64,000 bases of DNA from Desulfobacter vibrioformis DSM 8776 (GCF_000745975.1 NZ_JQKJ01000016.1:55202-119201), one strand, 5' to 3'. Counted from the first letter of the stretch, positions 34,985 through 44,349 are shown. Numbers and translations: made by a program. The notes: generated by a model not told the origin, from the sequence alone.

Positions 34985-35725
34985 TTATTTTCCGCAGCTC
35001 ATACCGCCGTCCATGGTAAGATTCACCCCGTTAAATGCAATGCCCGTGTCAGACAAGAAGAAAACCAGGGTCTTGGCAAGCGTTGCCTCTGAAATAAAAC
35101 AGCCTCCGGGAATCTTCTTCAACAGCGCTGGCCGATTCTTTTCAATAAATTTGTCTCCCCGTCCCGACGCCACATATCCTGGCCTGAGACTTATGGTGGT
35201 GATTCCCCTTGCGGCAAGTTCAAGCCCGACATTCCTGTAAATCCCCTCGGCCGCAAGCTTTGAAGATGCATACAGCCCCTGTCCCTTTCCCGGCATGCCT
35301 GCCGCAACAGAGGAAACAAAAATCATCCTGCCGAAACGTTTTCTGACCATGGACCGTGAGACCAGGCGAACCAGCTGGGCCCGGGCTGCAATATTCTCGG
35401 CCATATACTGGGAGAGCGTATCTGGATTTGCCGAAGCCACCAGGGTCTCGTAATCCCCCTGGGCCAAATCCACCATATAGTTGATATCGGTTCTTTTTGA
35501 AAAAATCTCTCCCATCTTTCCAGGCAGGCCAAAGTCAAGGAAGGTGGTGTCATATCGGCCCTTCCACCCCGAGAGGCTCTCTTTTATTTTCTTTTCTCCT
35601 TTACTGTTCCTGAATGTCAGGATGGGGAAAAGATCCTCACTGATCAAAAGGGGGGCAAGCGCAAGGGCGATCCCGCAGCTGCCGCCGGTTATCAACACAT
35701 TTTTTCCAGCAAAGTTAAGATTCAT
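34985..35725 (-). CDS. SDR-family 3-oxoacyl-ACP reductase-like protein
   Basis: A 246-aa short-chain dehydrogenase. It has the N-terminal cofactor motif LITGGSCGIALAL (TGxxxGI), NIAARAQ-type segment, catalytic Ser in VSSVAAG, YASSK (Tyr and Lys), and the C-terminal NLTMDGGMSCGK typical of FabG. The ATG at 35725 is preferred over an in-frame TTG at 35764 because the domain starts there. It overlaps the end of the upstream hotdog gene by 11 bp. Probably reduces 3-oxoacyl-ACP with NADPH. Confidence 0.85.
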   Translation of the reverse strand: MNLNFAGKNVLITGGSCGIALALAPLLISEDLFPILTFRNSKGEKKIKESLSGWKGRYDTTFLDFGLPGKMGEIFSKRTDINYMVDLAQGDYETLVASANPDTLSQYMAENIAARAQLVRLVSRSMVRKRFGRMIFVSSVAAGMPGKGQGLYASSKLAAEGIYRNVGLELAARGITTISLRPGYVASGRGDKFIEKNRPALLKKIPGGCFISEATLAKTLVFFLSDTGIAFNGVNLTMDGGMSCGK

Positions 35726-36017
35726 AAGACAAGAGTCCGGTAACAAGCACCCGGCTTTTATCAAAAAGCCTGCACCTGATCACCTGATCATTTTTTGTCA
35801 TTTCATATTGGTACGCTCCGGGGGAGACGAAATGTTTGAACCTGAAATTTTCGGCTTGAACCGGATTTCCAGGATACGCCAAAACCCCATGGAGCCGGAG
35901 AAAGGCGTGAATAATCAAACTTCCAGGAACCACGGGCTTTCCCGGGAAATGATCCCTGTATATCCTGTCTTCGGGGTCAAAAAAAAGAGTGCCGGTATGG
36001 TGGAAAGCTCTTTTCAT
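35715..36017 (-). CDS. Hotdog-fold protein, FabZ-like, keeping the catalytic His but lacking the Glu
   Basis: A 100-aa single-hotdog protein: DRIYRDHFPGKPVVPGSLII followed by HAFLRLHGVLAY. The HFPGKPVVPG loop with the dehydratase His is intact. The position of the FabZ catalytic Glu (ExxAQ helix) is His in HAFLRL. In FabZ, His and Glu come from opposite subunits, so a heterodimer with the 32368-32817 protein could rebuild one full site. First gene of the FAS-like operon, starting 39 bp after queC. Confidence 0.75.
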   Translation of the reverse strand: MKRAFHHTGTLFFDPEDRIYRDHFPGKPVVPGSLIIHAFLRLHGVLAYPGNPVQAENFRFKHFVSPGAYQYEMTKNDQVIRCRLFDKSRVLVTGLLSYES

Positions 36018-36056
36018 CTAAGCCGATACCCTGGGACCAAGTTCTTTAATCATCTT

Positions 36057-36788
36057 TTATGAAAATGGCTTTTCGCCGTTCCCAGGTTGTGGTGGCTCTC
36101 TGATGTAGGGGGTCGGATCAGGGATACCGGCTTCGCTAAATCCTTTTTTGCGGTGCAGGCACGAGTCGCATCTGCCGCAGGAACGGCCTTGATCGTCCGG
36201 ATCATAGCAGGAGATGGTCAGGCTGTAATCCACGCCCAACCCATGACCGGTGGTGATTATTTCGGATTTTGACATATGGATTAAAGGGGTTTCAATGGTT
36301 AGAACCGTCTCCTTTGTCACCCCGGTTTTTGTGGCCAGGTTGGCCATGGTCTGGAAGGCTTCTATAAACGTTGGCCTGCAGTCCGGGTATCCTGAATAAT
36401 CCACGGCTGTGACACCGATGAAAATGGCTTCGGCCCTGAGCACCTCGGCCCAGGCCATGGCATAGGATAAAAAAATGGTGTTTCTGGCCGGTACATAGGT
36501 GACAGGAATCCGGGTTTGATCAATCTGCGACACATCTTCGTGTTTGGGCACGGCAATGTCGTCGGTGAGCGCAGAGCCGCCGAACTGGCGCAGGTCAATG
36601 TCCAGGATTTTATGGTCAATGGTTCCCTGGTGACGGGCCACTTTTTTTGCGCATTCCAACTCCACACTGTGGCGCTGGCCGTATCTGAAGCTTAAACTGT
36701 AAATATTGTACCCCCTGTCCCTGGCAATGGCCATGGCAGTGGTGGAGTCAATGCCGCCTGATGAAAGAACAACGGCTTTTTTTGTCAT
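36057..36788 (-). CDS. queC: 7-cyano-7-deazaguanine synthase
   Basis: A 243-aa ATP-dependent enzyme converting carboxy-deazaguanine to preQ0. The PP-loop [13 protein letters not shown] (residues about 9-21), [14 protein letters not shown], and the zinc-binding C-terminus [24 protein letters not shown] fit the family. It is the third gene of a queD-queE-queC set. Supplies deazaguanine for queuosine tRNA or DNA modification. Confidence 0.96.
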   Translation of the reverse strand: MTKKAVVLSSGGIDSTTAMAIARDRGYNIYSLSFRYGQRHSVELECAKKVARHQGTIDHKILDIDLRQFGGSALTDDIAVPKHEDVSQIDQTRIPVTYVPARNTIFLSYAMAWAEVLRAEAIFIGVTAVDYSGYPDCRPTFIEAFQTMANLATKTGVTKETVLTIETPLIHMSKSEIITTGHGLGVDYSLTISCYDPDDQGRSCGRCDSCLHRKKGFSEAGIPDPTPYIREPPQPGNGEKPFS

Positions 36789-36791
36789 GGG

Positions 36792-37436
36792 TTATACTCC
36801 TCTTAAATCCGGATCCCAGATGAGTTTGTGTTGTTGAAGGGACAGTCTTGCACCCAGCCTGTCTTTAAGTATCCATGCGGCCAGGTCCGCAAGTTCAATC
36901 CGGCCAAAAACCGGGCAGATGTGGATCTTCTCCCTGGGATGGTCCATAAGGCGCGTCTGAATGACGGATGCGGCATAGTCATAGTCCTGCCTTGATCCCA
37001 CCACAAATTTGATTTCATCACAGTCTGTCATGTGATTGAAGTTGTCGAAAAGAAATGATCCGGCTTCACCGGATAAGGGGCACTTGACATCCATGATGCG
37101 GATACAGGCGGGATCCACGGACGCAATGCTTTGGCTTCCATTGGTTTCCAGCAGCACCTGAAATCCTTTTTCCAGAAGCAGGGATATCAATGCAGGGGTC
37201 CGGGGCTGAATCAAGGGCTCTCCACCGGTAATTTCAACCATGGGACAGCCAAAGGCCACCACCTGGTCCACGATCTGGTTTATACCCATGGGGGTGGATT
37301 GTACTTCTGCATACGTGGTGTCGCACCAGGAACAGGACAGGTTGCACCCGGACAACCGGACAAACACGCAGGCAAGGCCCGCCCGGGTGGATTCCCCCTG
37401 CAGGCTGTAAAAAATCTCGCTGATGTCCAGGGACAC
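36792..37436 (-). CDS. queE: 7-carboxy-7-deazaguanine synthase
   Basis: A 214-aa radical SAM enzyme: EIFYSLQGESTRAGLACVFV with the CxxxCxxC cluster CNLSCSWCDTTYAE, then VEITGGEPLIQP. It starts with GTG directly after the queD stop (TAAGTG) and ends 3 bp before queC. It converts the QueD product carboxytetrahydropterin to carboxy-deazaguanine. Confidence 0.95.
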   Translation of the reverse strand: MSLDISEIFYSLQGESTRAGLACVFVRLSGCNLSCSWCDTTYAEVQSTPMGINQIVDQVVAFGCPMVEITGGEPLIQPRTPALISLLLEKGFQVLLETNGSQSIASVDPACIRIMDVKCPLSGEAGSFLFDNFNHMTDCDEIKFVVGSRQDYDYAASVIQTRLMDHPREKIHICPVFGRIELADLAAWILKDRLGARLSLQQHKLIWDPDLRGV

Positions 37437-37817
37437 TTATATCTCCTGGTAGGATGATCCGCAGCCCGGACTTTCAAATACCATGATTTTTTTGACCTTG
37501 ATGAAATTGGTGTTCAGACGCCTGGACAGTTCCGAGTAAAGAAATTTGGCCAGATTTTCAGCCGTGGGATTGATTGATCCAAATTCAACGACATCATTAA
37601 GATTGGTGTGATCCAGTTTGCTTAAAACATCCTTGACCACACTTTTAATATCCCTGAAATCTATGCCCATGCCCAGCTGGTTGAGTTTGGTGCATCGTAT
37701 GTGCGCTTCGACAACCCAGTTATGGCCGTGAAGATTTGAGCAGTTGCCGTCATAGCCCCTCAGGGAATGAGCCGCTGCAAAATGGTCCTGGACACAAATG
37801 TCATATATGCCTGGCAT
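37437..37817 (-). CDS. queD: 6-carboxytetrahydropterin synthase
   Basis: A 126-aa protein of the PTPS family. Zinc-binding His lie in HFAAAHSL and NLHGHNW, with the catalytic Cys in the DGNCSNLHGH segment, and C-terminal PTAENLAKFLYSEL. The ATG at 37817 with GGGAG 8 nt upstream fits the family length; an open frame reaches 37928. Converts dihydroneopterin triphosphate. No preQ1 riboswitch was recognised upstream; a 21-codon leader ORF (MNEFEKYKFNLLDIFDSDPN) precedes it, of unknown significance. Confidence 0.94.
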   Translation of the reverse strand: MPGIYDICVQDHFAAAHSLRGYDGNCSNLHGHNWVVEAHIRCTKLNQLGMGIDFRDIKSVVKDVLSKLDHTNLNDVVEFGSINPTAENLAKFLYSELSRRLNTNFIKVKKIMVFESPGCGSSYQEI

Positions 37818-37995
37818 AGGTGGTACTCCCGTATTAAATAAATAGCCTGGTGATTTGAAAAATCTATCATAAATTTGGGTCTGAATCAAAGATGTCAAGG
37901 AGATTAAATTTATACTTTTCAAATTCATTCATGGATTTCATAATCCTTGGGTGTGAACCGTAAAACAATGAAACGGGCAAAGGAGAAACAAGACC

Positions 37996-38946
37996 ATGAC
38001 CGATGTTATCCAGACGTATCTTGAACAGCAGAAATACCTGATCATTGACGGGGCACTTGGTACGGAGCTCGAGCGCCGGGGGTGCAATCTTAATGATCCG
38101 CTTTGGTCGGCCCGGCTTCTGTCGGACAATCCCGACATGATTGCAACAGTTCATACCGACTATCTTCATGCCGGTGCGGACTGTCTGATCACCGCAAGTT
38201 ACCAGGCCACGTTCCAGGGCCTGGTGCGCCAGGGGTACACCCTGGAACAGGCCCGAAAGCTTATCCGGTCTGCTGTTACGCTGGCAAAAACTGTCGTGGA
38301 TGCGTTCTGGGCTGATCCCGCCAACCGGGTCAACCGCCTTAAACCTCTGGTGGCTGCGTCTGCAGGTCCCTACGGAGCCTTTCTGGCGAACCGGTCAGAA
38401 TACACCGGCCATTACGGCGTAAGTGAAGCGGAACTGGTTGATTTTCACAAAGAACGATTGAAAACACTGATTTGCGCCGGACCTGATCTGCTGGCCTGTG
38501 AAACCCTGCCCTGTTTTGCCGAGGCCAGAGCCATTGTCCGGGTTCTGGAGAATTTGATGGAGGATCTGGATACGATCCCGGCCTGGTTCAGCTTCAGTGC
38601 AAAGGACGGGCGGCACATCAACAGCGGTGAGGCCGTGCGGGACTGCGCCCAATGGCTGGATAAAAAACCCTGTGTGGCAGCCATGGGCATCAACTGTACA
38701 GATCCGGTTCATGTGGCGTCCCTTGTGAAAGAGATCCGGTCCGTGACCGACAAACCCGTGGTGGTGTATCCCAATAAAGGCGGAGTGTATAACAGCTTGA
38801 CCAAAGCGTTGGCCCCCAAGCCGTACCGCCCCTCCTTTGGAGAAATGGCGGTTCATTGGGCAAAACAAGGCGCGCAGCTTATCGGAGGGTGCTGCCAGAC
38901 AACACCGGACGATATCCGCCAGCTTGCTTTGGCCCTGAAATCATAG
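37996..38946 (+). CDS. mmuM: Homocysteine S-methyltransferase
   Basis: A 316-aa Hcy-binding domain enzyme. Motifs are LIIDGALGTELERRGCNL, TASYQATFQGL, AASAGPYGAFLANRSEYTGHYG, GINCTDP (first zinc Cys) and C-terminal LIGGCCQTTPDDI (zinc Cys pair). It methylates homocysteine using S-methylmethionine or a similar donor; it has no cobalamin domain. GCAAAGGAG precedes the ATG. Monocistronic, divergent from queD. Confidence 0.93.
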   Translation: MTDVIQTYLEQQKYLIIDGALGTELERRGCNLNDPLWSARLLSDNPDMIATVHTDYLHAGADCLITASYQATFQGLVRQGYTLEQARKLIRSAVTLAKTVVDAFWADPANRVNRLKPLVAASAGPYGAFLANRSEYTGHYGVSEAELVDFHKERLKTLICAGPDLLACETLPCFAEARAIVRVLENLMEDLDTIPAWFSFSAKDGRHINSGEAVRDCAQWLDKKPCVAAMGINCTDPVHVASLVKEIRSVTDKPVVVYPNKGGVYNSLTKALAPKPYRPSFGEMAVHWAKQGAQLIGGCCQTTPDDIRQLALALKS

Positions 38947-38960
38947 AGGAGGGGGAAATC

Positions 38961-38985
38961 AAAAAAGCCCCTGAAAACAGGGGCC
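38961..38985 (-). terminator. Intrinsic terminator of tRNA-Met
   Basis: Minus-strand GCCCCTG/CAGGGGC stem with a TTTT loop followed by six T (38961-38966), placed 12 bp beyond the tRNA 3' end. Confidence 0.8.
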
Positions 38986-38996
38986 ATTGTAGAGGC

Positions 38997-39073
38997 TGGT
39001 AGCGACGCAGGGAATTGAACCCCGGACACTGCGGATATGAGCCGCATGCTCTGACCATCTGAGCTACGTCGCC
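38997..39073 (-). tRNA. tRNA-Met(CAT), elongator type
   Basis: A 77-nt cloverleaf with encoded CCA. The anticodon stem TGCGG/CCGCA has the loop CTCATAT (anticodon CAT); the T arm is CGGGG-TTCAATT-CCCTG. The 5' GGCGACGTAGCTCAG resembles elongator Met tRNA. The first acceptor pair is G1-U72, which differs from the usual G-C. Confidence 0.93.
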
Positions 39074-39178
39074 ACAAAAAACCAAAACTTAATACCACAA
39101 CGTTATGATTTATGTCAAATGAAATTTAAATTTATTCTACTAATAATTGTCCTCTAATACTGATTCATCGTTGCTGCT

Positions 39179-40678
39179 TTATTTTTCATCAGGCTCAAAT
39201 CCGTGTACGGCCACGGTGAAGTTGGACAGATCCTCGGGCAGATTGGAAAAAACCAGCATAAACATGACCGTGGTACCGGGCTTGATATTGACATTGGTGT
39301 TCTGATTTCCCTGTCTTACTTCCATCTGCTTGGTTATGTCCGAAATATTGCCGGATTTAAGTGTTTCTTCGGGAATTATATTTCCGCAATAGGCCGTCAG
39401 GGTTCCTGCTTTGGTGTTGTCCTTTGTCATCAGGGTGCCTTTGACCTGGATGTAGCTGACAGAGGTATTGGACGGATTTTTAATCCTGCCGGTGACAATA
39501 AACAGTTCCCCTGCGCTTTTATTGGAAACAAACCGGCCATTGATACTGGGTTCGTCCGGTACGGGGGGCAATGGCGGCTGGGGTGCCGGTTTGGGCTCAA
39601 GCCATTTGGTGATAAAGGGAATCTGAATGCCGGACACCGCCGGAATGGTTACACCAAGACGGATGATTGCCACATAGGCTGCCAGAATCAGCAGAAACAG
39701 CACCAGTAGAATTTTAACCGGCAGGGTTATCCCCTTTTGCTTCTTTGTGCTCCGTTTTTGACGGACGCTTTGTGCGGCCGGGGGCGTGATCAATGGATTG
39801 GGGTCGATTAATGCCTCTGTGGGGGTCTTGATTTCGTCATCCGTCGGAAGCAGCGGAATTTCAAGCGCTGATGTGTTATTTTCCACTTCAGGATTCGGAA
39901 TGGTTATGTTGGCGTCTTCCGGTTCAGTCTCCTGATCCAGCACCGCGTCGTATTCTGCGAATTTATCCTGGTCTGAGACGGTTTGTTCAAACCCGCTGTC
40001 TGCTTTCTGGTCATCGTTTTTTTCATTGTCATCATCTATGGATATAGCCGGTTGTTCTCCAATTATTTCCTCCTGCTCTTCGGCGGAGACATCAATCAGG
40101 GCGTCTTCGGTTTCGGGGGATAAATCCCGGCCGTCATCTTCAATAATAAGATCTGCTTGGGGATCGTCGTCAAATTCAAAGCCCTGGAAGTCCACTTCCG
40201 GGTCATCTATCTTAAAATCAGCAGTTTCGAGACCAAGGTCGTCTTCGTCGGAGCCCTGGGCCGGGTCTTCAATTTCAATGCCCTGATTCTGAGAATCCGG
40301 CGCGTCTGTGTTTGTCCCCCGTTCAGACGGGTCCTGTTTAAATTCCGGCTCATCGAATTCAATTTCTAAGAAATCAATGTCTGTCTCTTCCAGGTCAGGG
40401 TCCAGGCTGTCCGAACCGCTGTTTATACTGAAATCATCATCTTGTGATACGTTAACGCCTGAATCGTCCTGGATCTCTGGTGCATCAAAAAGGATATCCT
40501 GATCTTCAAATTCCGGCGGATCGGGAATTTCAACGGCCTGGGGCGCTTCCGGGCTTTTTTCCGGAAAGGCTGTAAAAACATGCCGGCATATGCTGCATCT
40601 AACCTTTGACCCCCCAGGCTTGATCAGGGCGTCATCAAGGACAAATCGGGTTGAGCACGCTTGGCAGGTAATTATCAT
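39179..40678 (-). CDS. Zinc-ribbon (MJ0042-type) and DUF3426-like membrane protein
   Basis: A 499-aa protein. The N-terminus is an MJ0042-type zinc ribbon (CQACSTRFVLDDALIKPG, then CSICRHVF). A very acidic low-complexity region follows (about residues 45-290, rich in D, E, Q). One membrane helix (about 320-345, ILLVLFLLILAAYVAIIRLG) leads to a C-terminal DUF3426-type beta domain (FIVTGRIKNPSNTSVSYIQV) expected outside the membrane. This layout is common in deltaproteobacteria; the function is unknown. Downstream of hpt, 16 bp away. Confidence 0.85.
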   Translation of the reverse strand: MIITCQACSTRFVLDDALIKPGGSKVRCSICRHVFTAFPEKSPEAPQAVEIPDPPEFEDQDILFDAPEIQDDSGVNVSQDDDFSINSGSDSLDPDLEETDIDFLEIEFDEPEFKQDPSERGTNTDAPDSQNQGIEIEDPAQGSDEDDLGLETADFKIDDPEVDFQGFEFDDDPQADLIIEDDGRDLSPETEDALIDVSAEEQEEIIGEQPAISIDDDNEKNDDQKADSGFEQTVSDQDKFAEYDAVLDQETEPEDANITIPNPEVENNTSALEIPLLPTDDEIKTPTEALIDPNPLITPPAAQSVRQKRSTKKQKGITLPVKILLVLFLLILAAYVAIIRLGVTIPAVSGIQIPFITKWLEPKPAPQPPLPPVPDEPSINGRFVSNKSAGELFIVTGRIKNPSNTSVSYIQVKGTLMTKDNTKAGTLTAYCGNIIPEETLKSGNISDITKQMEVRQGNQNTNVNIKPGTTVMFMLVFSNLPEDLSNFTVAVHGFEPDEK

Positions 40679-40694
40679 TGGGCATCCCCTATCT

Positions 40695-41210
40695 TTATAA
40701 TTTTAAATTAAAGATTGCCGGCAGGTTTCTGTATTTTTCATTGTAATCCAGCCCATATCCCACGATAAACCCCTCATCAAGGCAGAAACATGAATACTCT
40801 ACATTAATCTGCACTTCCCGGCGTTCGCTTTTATCAACCAACGTACATATTTTTATGGACCGGGGATTTAACCGCTTCATGAATTCGACAATCTTGGCAA
40901 TGGTCTGGCCTGTATCCACGACATCTTCCACAAGCAGCACATCACGTCCTTTAAGTTCAAGGTCCGGCTGTTTTGTAAACACGATCTGTCCGGTAGACAA
41001 TGTGCCTTGGTAGGATGATGCACCCACCAGATCAATTTCATGATCAATGGTAATCTGGCGGACAAGGTCGGCTAGAAAAATAAAAGCGCCCTTGAGAACC
41101 CCTATAACCACGAGATCAAGGCCTTTATAATCCTGAGCAATTTCTTGTCCAATCCACCGGATTCTGTCCTGAATCTCCTGTTGAGAAATCAAAGGGATAA
41201 ATTCAGGCAT
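40695..41210 (-). CDS. hpt: Hypoxanthine phosphoribosyltransferase
   Basis: A 171-aa purine-salvage enzyme. PRPP-binding motif VLLVEDVVDTGQT, VLKGAFIFLADL, and the C-terminal FIVGYGLDYNEKYRNLP are all standard. It converts hypoxanthine/guanine plus PRPP to IMP/GMP. It lies 6 bp from the DnaJ-like gene upstream, so they are probably co-transcribed. Confidence 0.95.
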   Translation of the reverse strand: MPEFIPLISQQEIQDRIRWIGQEIAQDYKGLDLVVIGVLKGAFIFLADLVRQITIDHEIDLVGASSYQGTLSTGQIVFTKQPDLELKGRDVLLVEDVVDTGQTIAKIVEFMKRLNPRSIKICTLVDKSERREVQINVEYSCFCLDEGFIVGYGLDYNEKYRNLPAIFNLKL

Positions 41211-41216
41211 GTTAAA

Positions 41217-42173
41217 TTATAATCCTGTGTCCTTTAGTTCTTTGATTAGTTTTTGCTGTTTTGGATCCAAAACCTTTGGCATGACTATATTAACCACAAC
41301 ATAGAGATCTCCGCAACCATTTCCTTTCATATGTGGGATTCCCATGCCCGGCAGACGCATTTTGGCCTTGTATCCGGTTCCCGGCGGTAATGTCAGATTG
41401 ATGGTTTTTCCTGAAGGGGTGTTTACTTCAACCTTGTCCCCCAAAAGGGCCTGGGTGAGCCTGATGTCCTTTGTCATCAGGATATCATTACCCTCCAGGG
41501 TAATGCCCTGGGGCAGGGACGGGCTGGATTTGATGTACAGGTTGCCGGCAGGACCGCCGCTGGCACCGGGTTCCCCTTTGCCGGCCAGCCGGATTTTTTT
41601 GCCCTGGGTCAGGCCTTTGGGAATTTTTACCTCAATGGCCTTGGTCTGGCCGTCCTGGGAAATGGTGATGGTCTTGCCGACACCATTAATCAGTTCGTCC
41701 AGGGTTAAAGGGATTTCATATTCCAGGTCTTTGCCCCGGGCCGGGGCTTTACGACCGCCCCCCCCGGGCCTTGCGTTCTGGAAAAATGGATTGCCCCCCA
41801 TGCCGGAAAACGAGGTTTTTGCACCGCCCTGTCCAAATGAGGAGGAAAAGCCGCCGGACCGATTGAATCCGCCCCCTCCCCCGAAACCAAATTCCTTGAG
41901 AATATCGCCCAGGTCAAAATTTCTGAAAATATCTTCCTGGGAGAACCTTTGCTGGAAATCGGCAGATCCGTAAGTGTCATACTGTTTTCTTTTTTCAGGG
42001 TCACTGAGAACCGCATAGGCTTCGGAAATGATTTTGAACTTATCTTCCAGGGCCTTGTCCCCTTTGGTTTTATCTGGGTGGTATTTGAGGGCAAGTTTTC
42101 TGTAAGCCTTTTTAATGTCCGAAGCTGTAGCAGTTTTATCTATACCAAGCGTTTTGTAATAATCTTGCGCCAT
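41217..42173 (-). CDS. DnaJ-class co-chaperone, CbpA-like
   Basis: A 318-aa J-domain protein. J domain at residues 4-70 with the HPD triad ([10 protein letters not shown]), a Gly/Phe-rich linker ([20 protein letters not shown]), and a DnaJ C-terminal substrate-binding region without the zinc-finger Cys repeats of DnaJ ([20 protein letters not shown]). It stimulates DnaK. No dnaK or grpE lies nearby. Confidence 0.92.
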   Translation of the reverse strand: MAQDYYKTLGIDKTATASDIKKAYRKLALKYHPDKTKGDKALEDKFKIISEAYAVLSDPEKRKQYDTYGSADFQQRFSQEDIFRNFDLGDILKEFGFGGGGGFNRSGGFSSSFGQGGAKTSFSGMGGNPFFQNARPGGGGRKAPARGKDLEYEIPLTLDELINGVGKTITISQDGQTKAIEVKIPKGLTQGKKIRLAGKGEPGASGGPAGNLYIKSSPSLPQGITLEGNDILMTKDIRLTQALLGDKVEVNTPSGKTINLTLPPGTGYKAKMRLPGMGIPHMKGNGCGDLYVVVNIVMPKVLDPKQQKLIKELKDTGL

Positions 42174-42285
42174 TTTATTTCTGAGTCCTTTGCGTATAGC
42201 TGTATGGTTGTTTTTTCGTACAAATGTGTAATAAAAATAAGGCGCGACCCGGTGAAGTCAAGGGGAGGACGGCCCTTACTTTGCA

Positions 42286-44169
42286 TCAAAGGGGCCGGTT
42301 TTGCCTGAATGCGGTAATGGCAACCATGAGAACGGAAATGGCCGCAGGGGTCATGCCGTCAATGCGGGATGCCTGGCCCAGGGATGCAGGATTGATCCGG
42401 TTAAGCTTTTCCCTGATCTCATTGGACAGGCCGTGGGCCGCATCAAAGGAGAATTCAGAGGGAATTTTTATTCGTTCCAGGTCTTCAAATTTTTTAATTT
42501 CATTATACTGACGCCGGATATACCCTTCATATTTAATTTCAATTTCCACCTGCCGGGCTGCGCGGTCTTGGACAGGTTCGGGAGCCGGGGCGATCTGCTT
42601 TAAAAGGTCGTAACTGAGCTCCGCACGTTTGAGCAACTGGGTTAAAGGGACACCTGTGTCAATGGGATTGGAGTTGTGTCCGCTAAGAAAGGCATTGGTT
42701 TCATCACTGGGTTTGATCACGGTCCGGCTGACCCGTTCAAGTTCTTTTGCTGTGGCTGCCTTGATCCGCGACACCTCATCCAGGCGCACCTTGTCTGTCA
42801 GGCCGTATTCATAACCGATCCGGGCCAGACGCAGATCGGCATTATCTTCCCTGAGCAGCAGCCGGTATTCAGCCCTTGACGTGAACATGCGGTAGGGTTC
42901 TTGGGTGCCCCGGGTGACAAGGTCATCCACCATGACCCCCATATACGCCTGGGACCGGTCCAGAATAAAAGGCGGGCGGCCAAGTATTTTTGCCGCGGCA
43001 TTGGCCCCGGCCCACAGCCCTTGGGCCCCGGCCTCTTCATAGCCTGACGTGCCGTTGATCTGCCCGGCCAGGAACAGTCCTTTGACCTTTTTGGTTTCAA
43101 GGGCCGGTGTCAGCTCCAGCGGTGACACATAATCGTATTCAATGGCATAGGCCGGTCGCATGATCTGGGCCTGTTCAAGGCCTTTTACCGAGCGCACCAC
43201 CTGGTACTGGATGTCAAGGGGAAGACTGTTGCCCAGGCCTGACGCATAAATTTCTTTGGAATCTATGCCTTCATATTCCAGGATCACATGATGGGAATCC
43301 CGGTCCGGAAATTTTACCACCTTGTCTTCAAAGGAGGGGCAGTACCTGGCGGACCGGCCCTTGATATGCCCGCCGTACAGGGCCGAATACTTCAAATTGT
43401 TACGGATCACGGCATGGGTGTCCGGGTTGGTCTGGCCCATGAAGCTTGGCAGCATGGGGGTTGTCACCTTGGTGGTGGAATAGGAAAAGGGTTTGACCAC
43501 CTCGTCAGATCCGTGGACATTGAATTTTGAAAAATCAATGGAATCGGCATGGAGGCGCGGCGGGGTGCCGGTTTTCATCCTGCCCATTTCAAGTTCCATG
43601 GATTCAAGGCTCAGGGCCAGTCCGGTGGAAGCAAATTCTCCGGCACGTCCGGCCTGGATTCTGGAGGAGCCGATATGCACGGTGCCCCGCAGAAAGGTGC
43701 CTGTGGTAATGACCACGCAGGGCGCAAAATACTCAAATCCGGTATTATCGGCAATCCCTTTAATTTCATTGTGTTCAATGATCAAAGACTCCACCATGGC
43801 CTGCTTAAGATCCAGGTTTTCCGCCTTTTCCAGGACATGCTTCATGTGCCGTGAATACATGTTCTTGTCATTCTGGGTCCGGGTGGACTGAACCGCCGGC
43901 CCTTTACGGGTATTCAAGGTCCGGTACTGGATGGCCGAAGAATCTGATACCTTTGCCATCCAGCCGCCAAGGGCATCAATTTCCTTGACCAGCTGTCCCT
44001 TGGCCGTACCGCCGATGGAGGGACTGCAGGGCATGGCTGCAATTTTATCCATGTCAATGGTGAGCAGCAGGGTATCACAGCCCATGCGGGCCGCAGCCAG
44101 GGCCGATTCGCACCCGGCGTGCCCGGCACCCACCACAATGACATCATATGTATTTTTAAAAATGTTCAT
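42286..44169 (-). CDS. mnmG: tRNA uridine-5-carboxymethylaminomethyl(34) synthesis enzyme
   Basis: A 627-aa FAD protein of usual length. It shows the dinucleotide-binding VIVVGAGHAGCESALAAARMG, PCSPSIGGTAKGQLVKEIDALGG, GTFLRGTVHIG, RAEYRLLLREDNAD and C-terminal EIKYEGYIRRQ. ATG at 44169 with AAGGA just upstream is preferred over 44190. With MnmE (outside window) it modifies wobble U34. The 42174-42285 spacer holds only promoter-type DNA. Confidence 0.96.
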   Translation of the reverse strand: MNIFKNTYDVIVVGAGHAGCESALAAARMGCDTLLLTIDMDKIAAMPCSPSIGGTAKGQLVKEIDALGGWMAKVSDSSAIQYRTLNTRKGPAVQSTRTQNDKNMYSRHMKHVLEKAENLDLKQAMVESLIIEHNEIKGIADNTGFEYFAPCVVITTGTFLRGTVHIGSSRIQAGRAGEFASTGLALSLESMELEMGRMKTGTPPRLHADSIDFSKFNVHGSDEVVKPFSYSTTKVTTPMLPSFMGQTNPDTHAVIRNNLKYSALYGGHIKGRSARYCPSFEDKVVKFPDRDSHHVILEYEGIDSKEIYASGLGNSLPLDIQYQVVRSVKGLEQAQIMRPAYAIEYDYVSPLELTPALETKKVKGLFLAGQINGTSGYEEAGAQGLWAGANAAAKILGRPPFILDRSQAYMGVMVDDLVTRGTQEPYRMFTSRAEYRLLLREDNADLRLARIGYEYGLTDKVRLDEVSRIKAATAKELERVSRTVIKPSDETNAFLSGHNSNPIDTGVPLTQLLKRAELSYDLLKQIAPAPEPVQDRAARQVEIEIKYEGYIRRQYNEIKKFEDLERIKIPSEFSFDAAHGLSNEIREKLNRINPASLGQASRIDGMTPAAISVLMVAITAFRQNRPL

Positions 44170-44349
44170 AAATTCCTTATTTCCATACACAACCCCTTGT
44201 TTGAGGGATTAAATATAATGCCTGCCCGCTTTTGGTCAAGCTTTCCCTGATAATCTTCACCTTGGCAAAGTCATCTGTAATCTGTATGTTAAAAAGCTGG
44301 TATTGGGGGGTGACCCCATGAATGCAACACGATGGAATGGAGGAACACA

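Noticed and set aside
37818..37995. Possible preQ1 riboswitch before queD
   Set aside because: The GGTTC-like and CACCC-like words near 37950 do not form the required small stem and A-rich tail of the preQ1 class.
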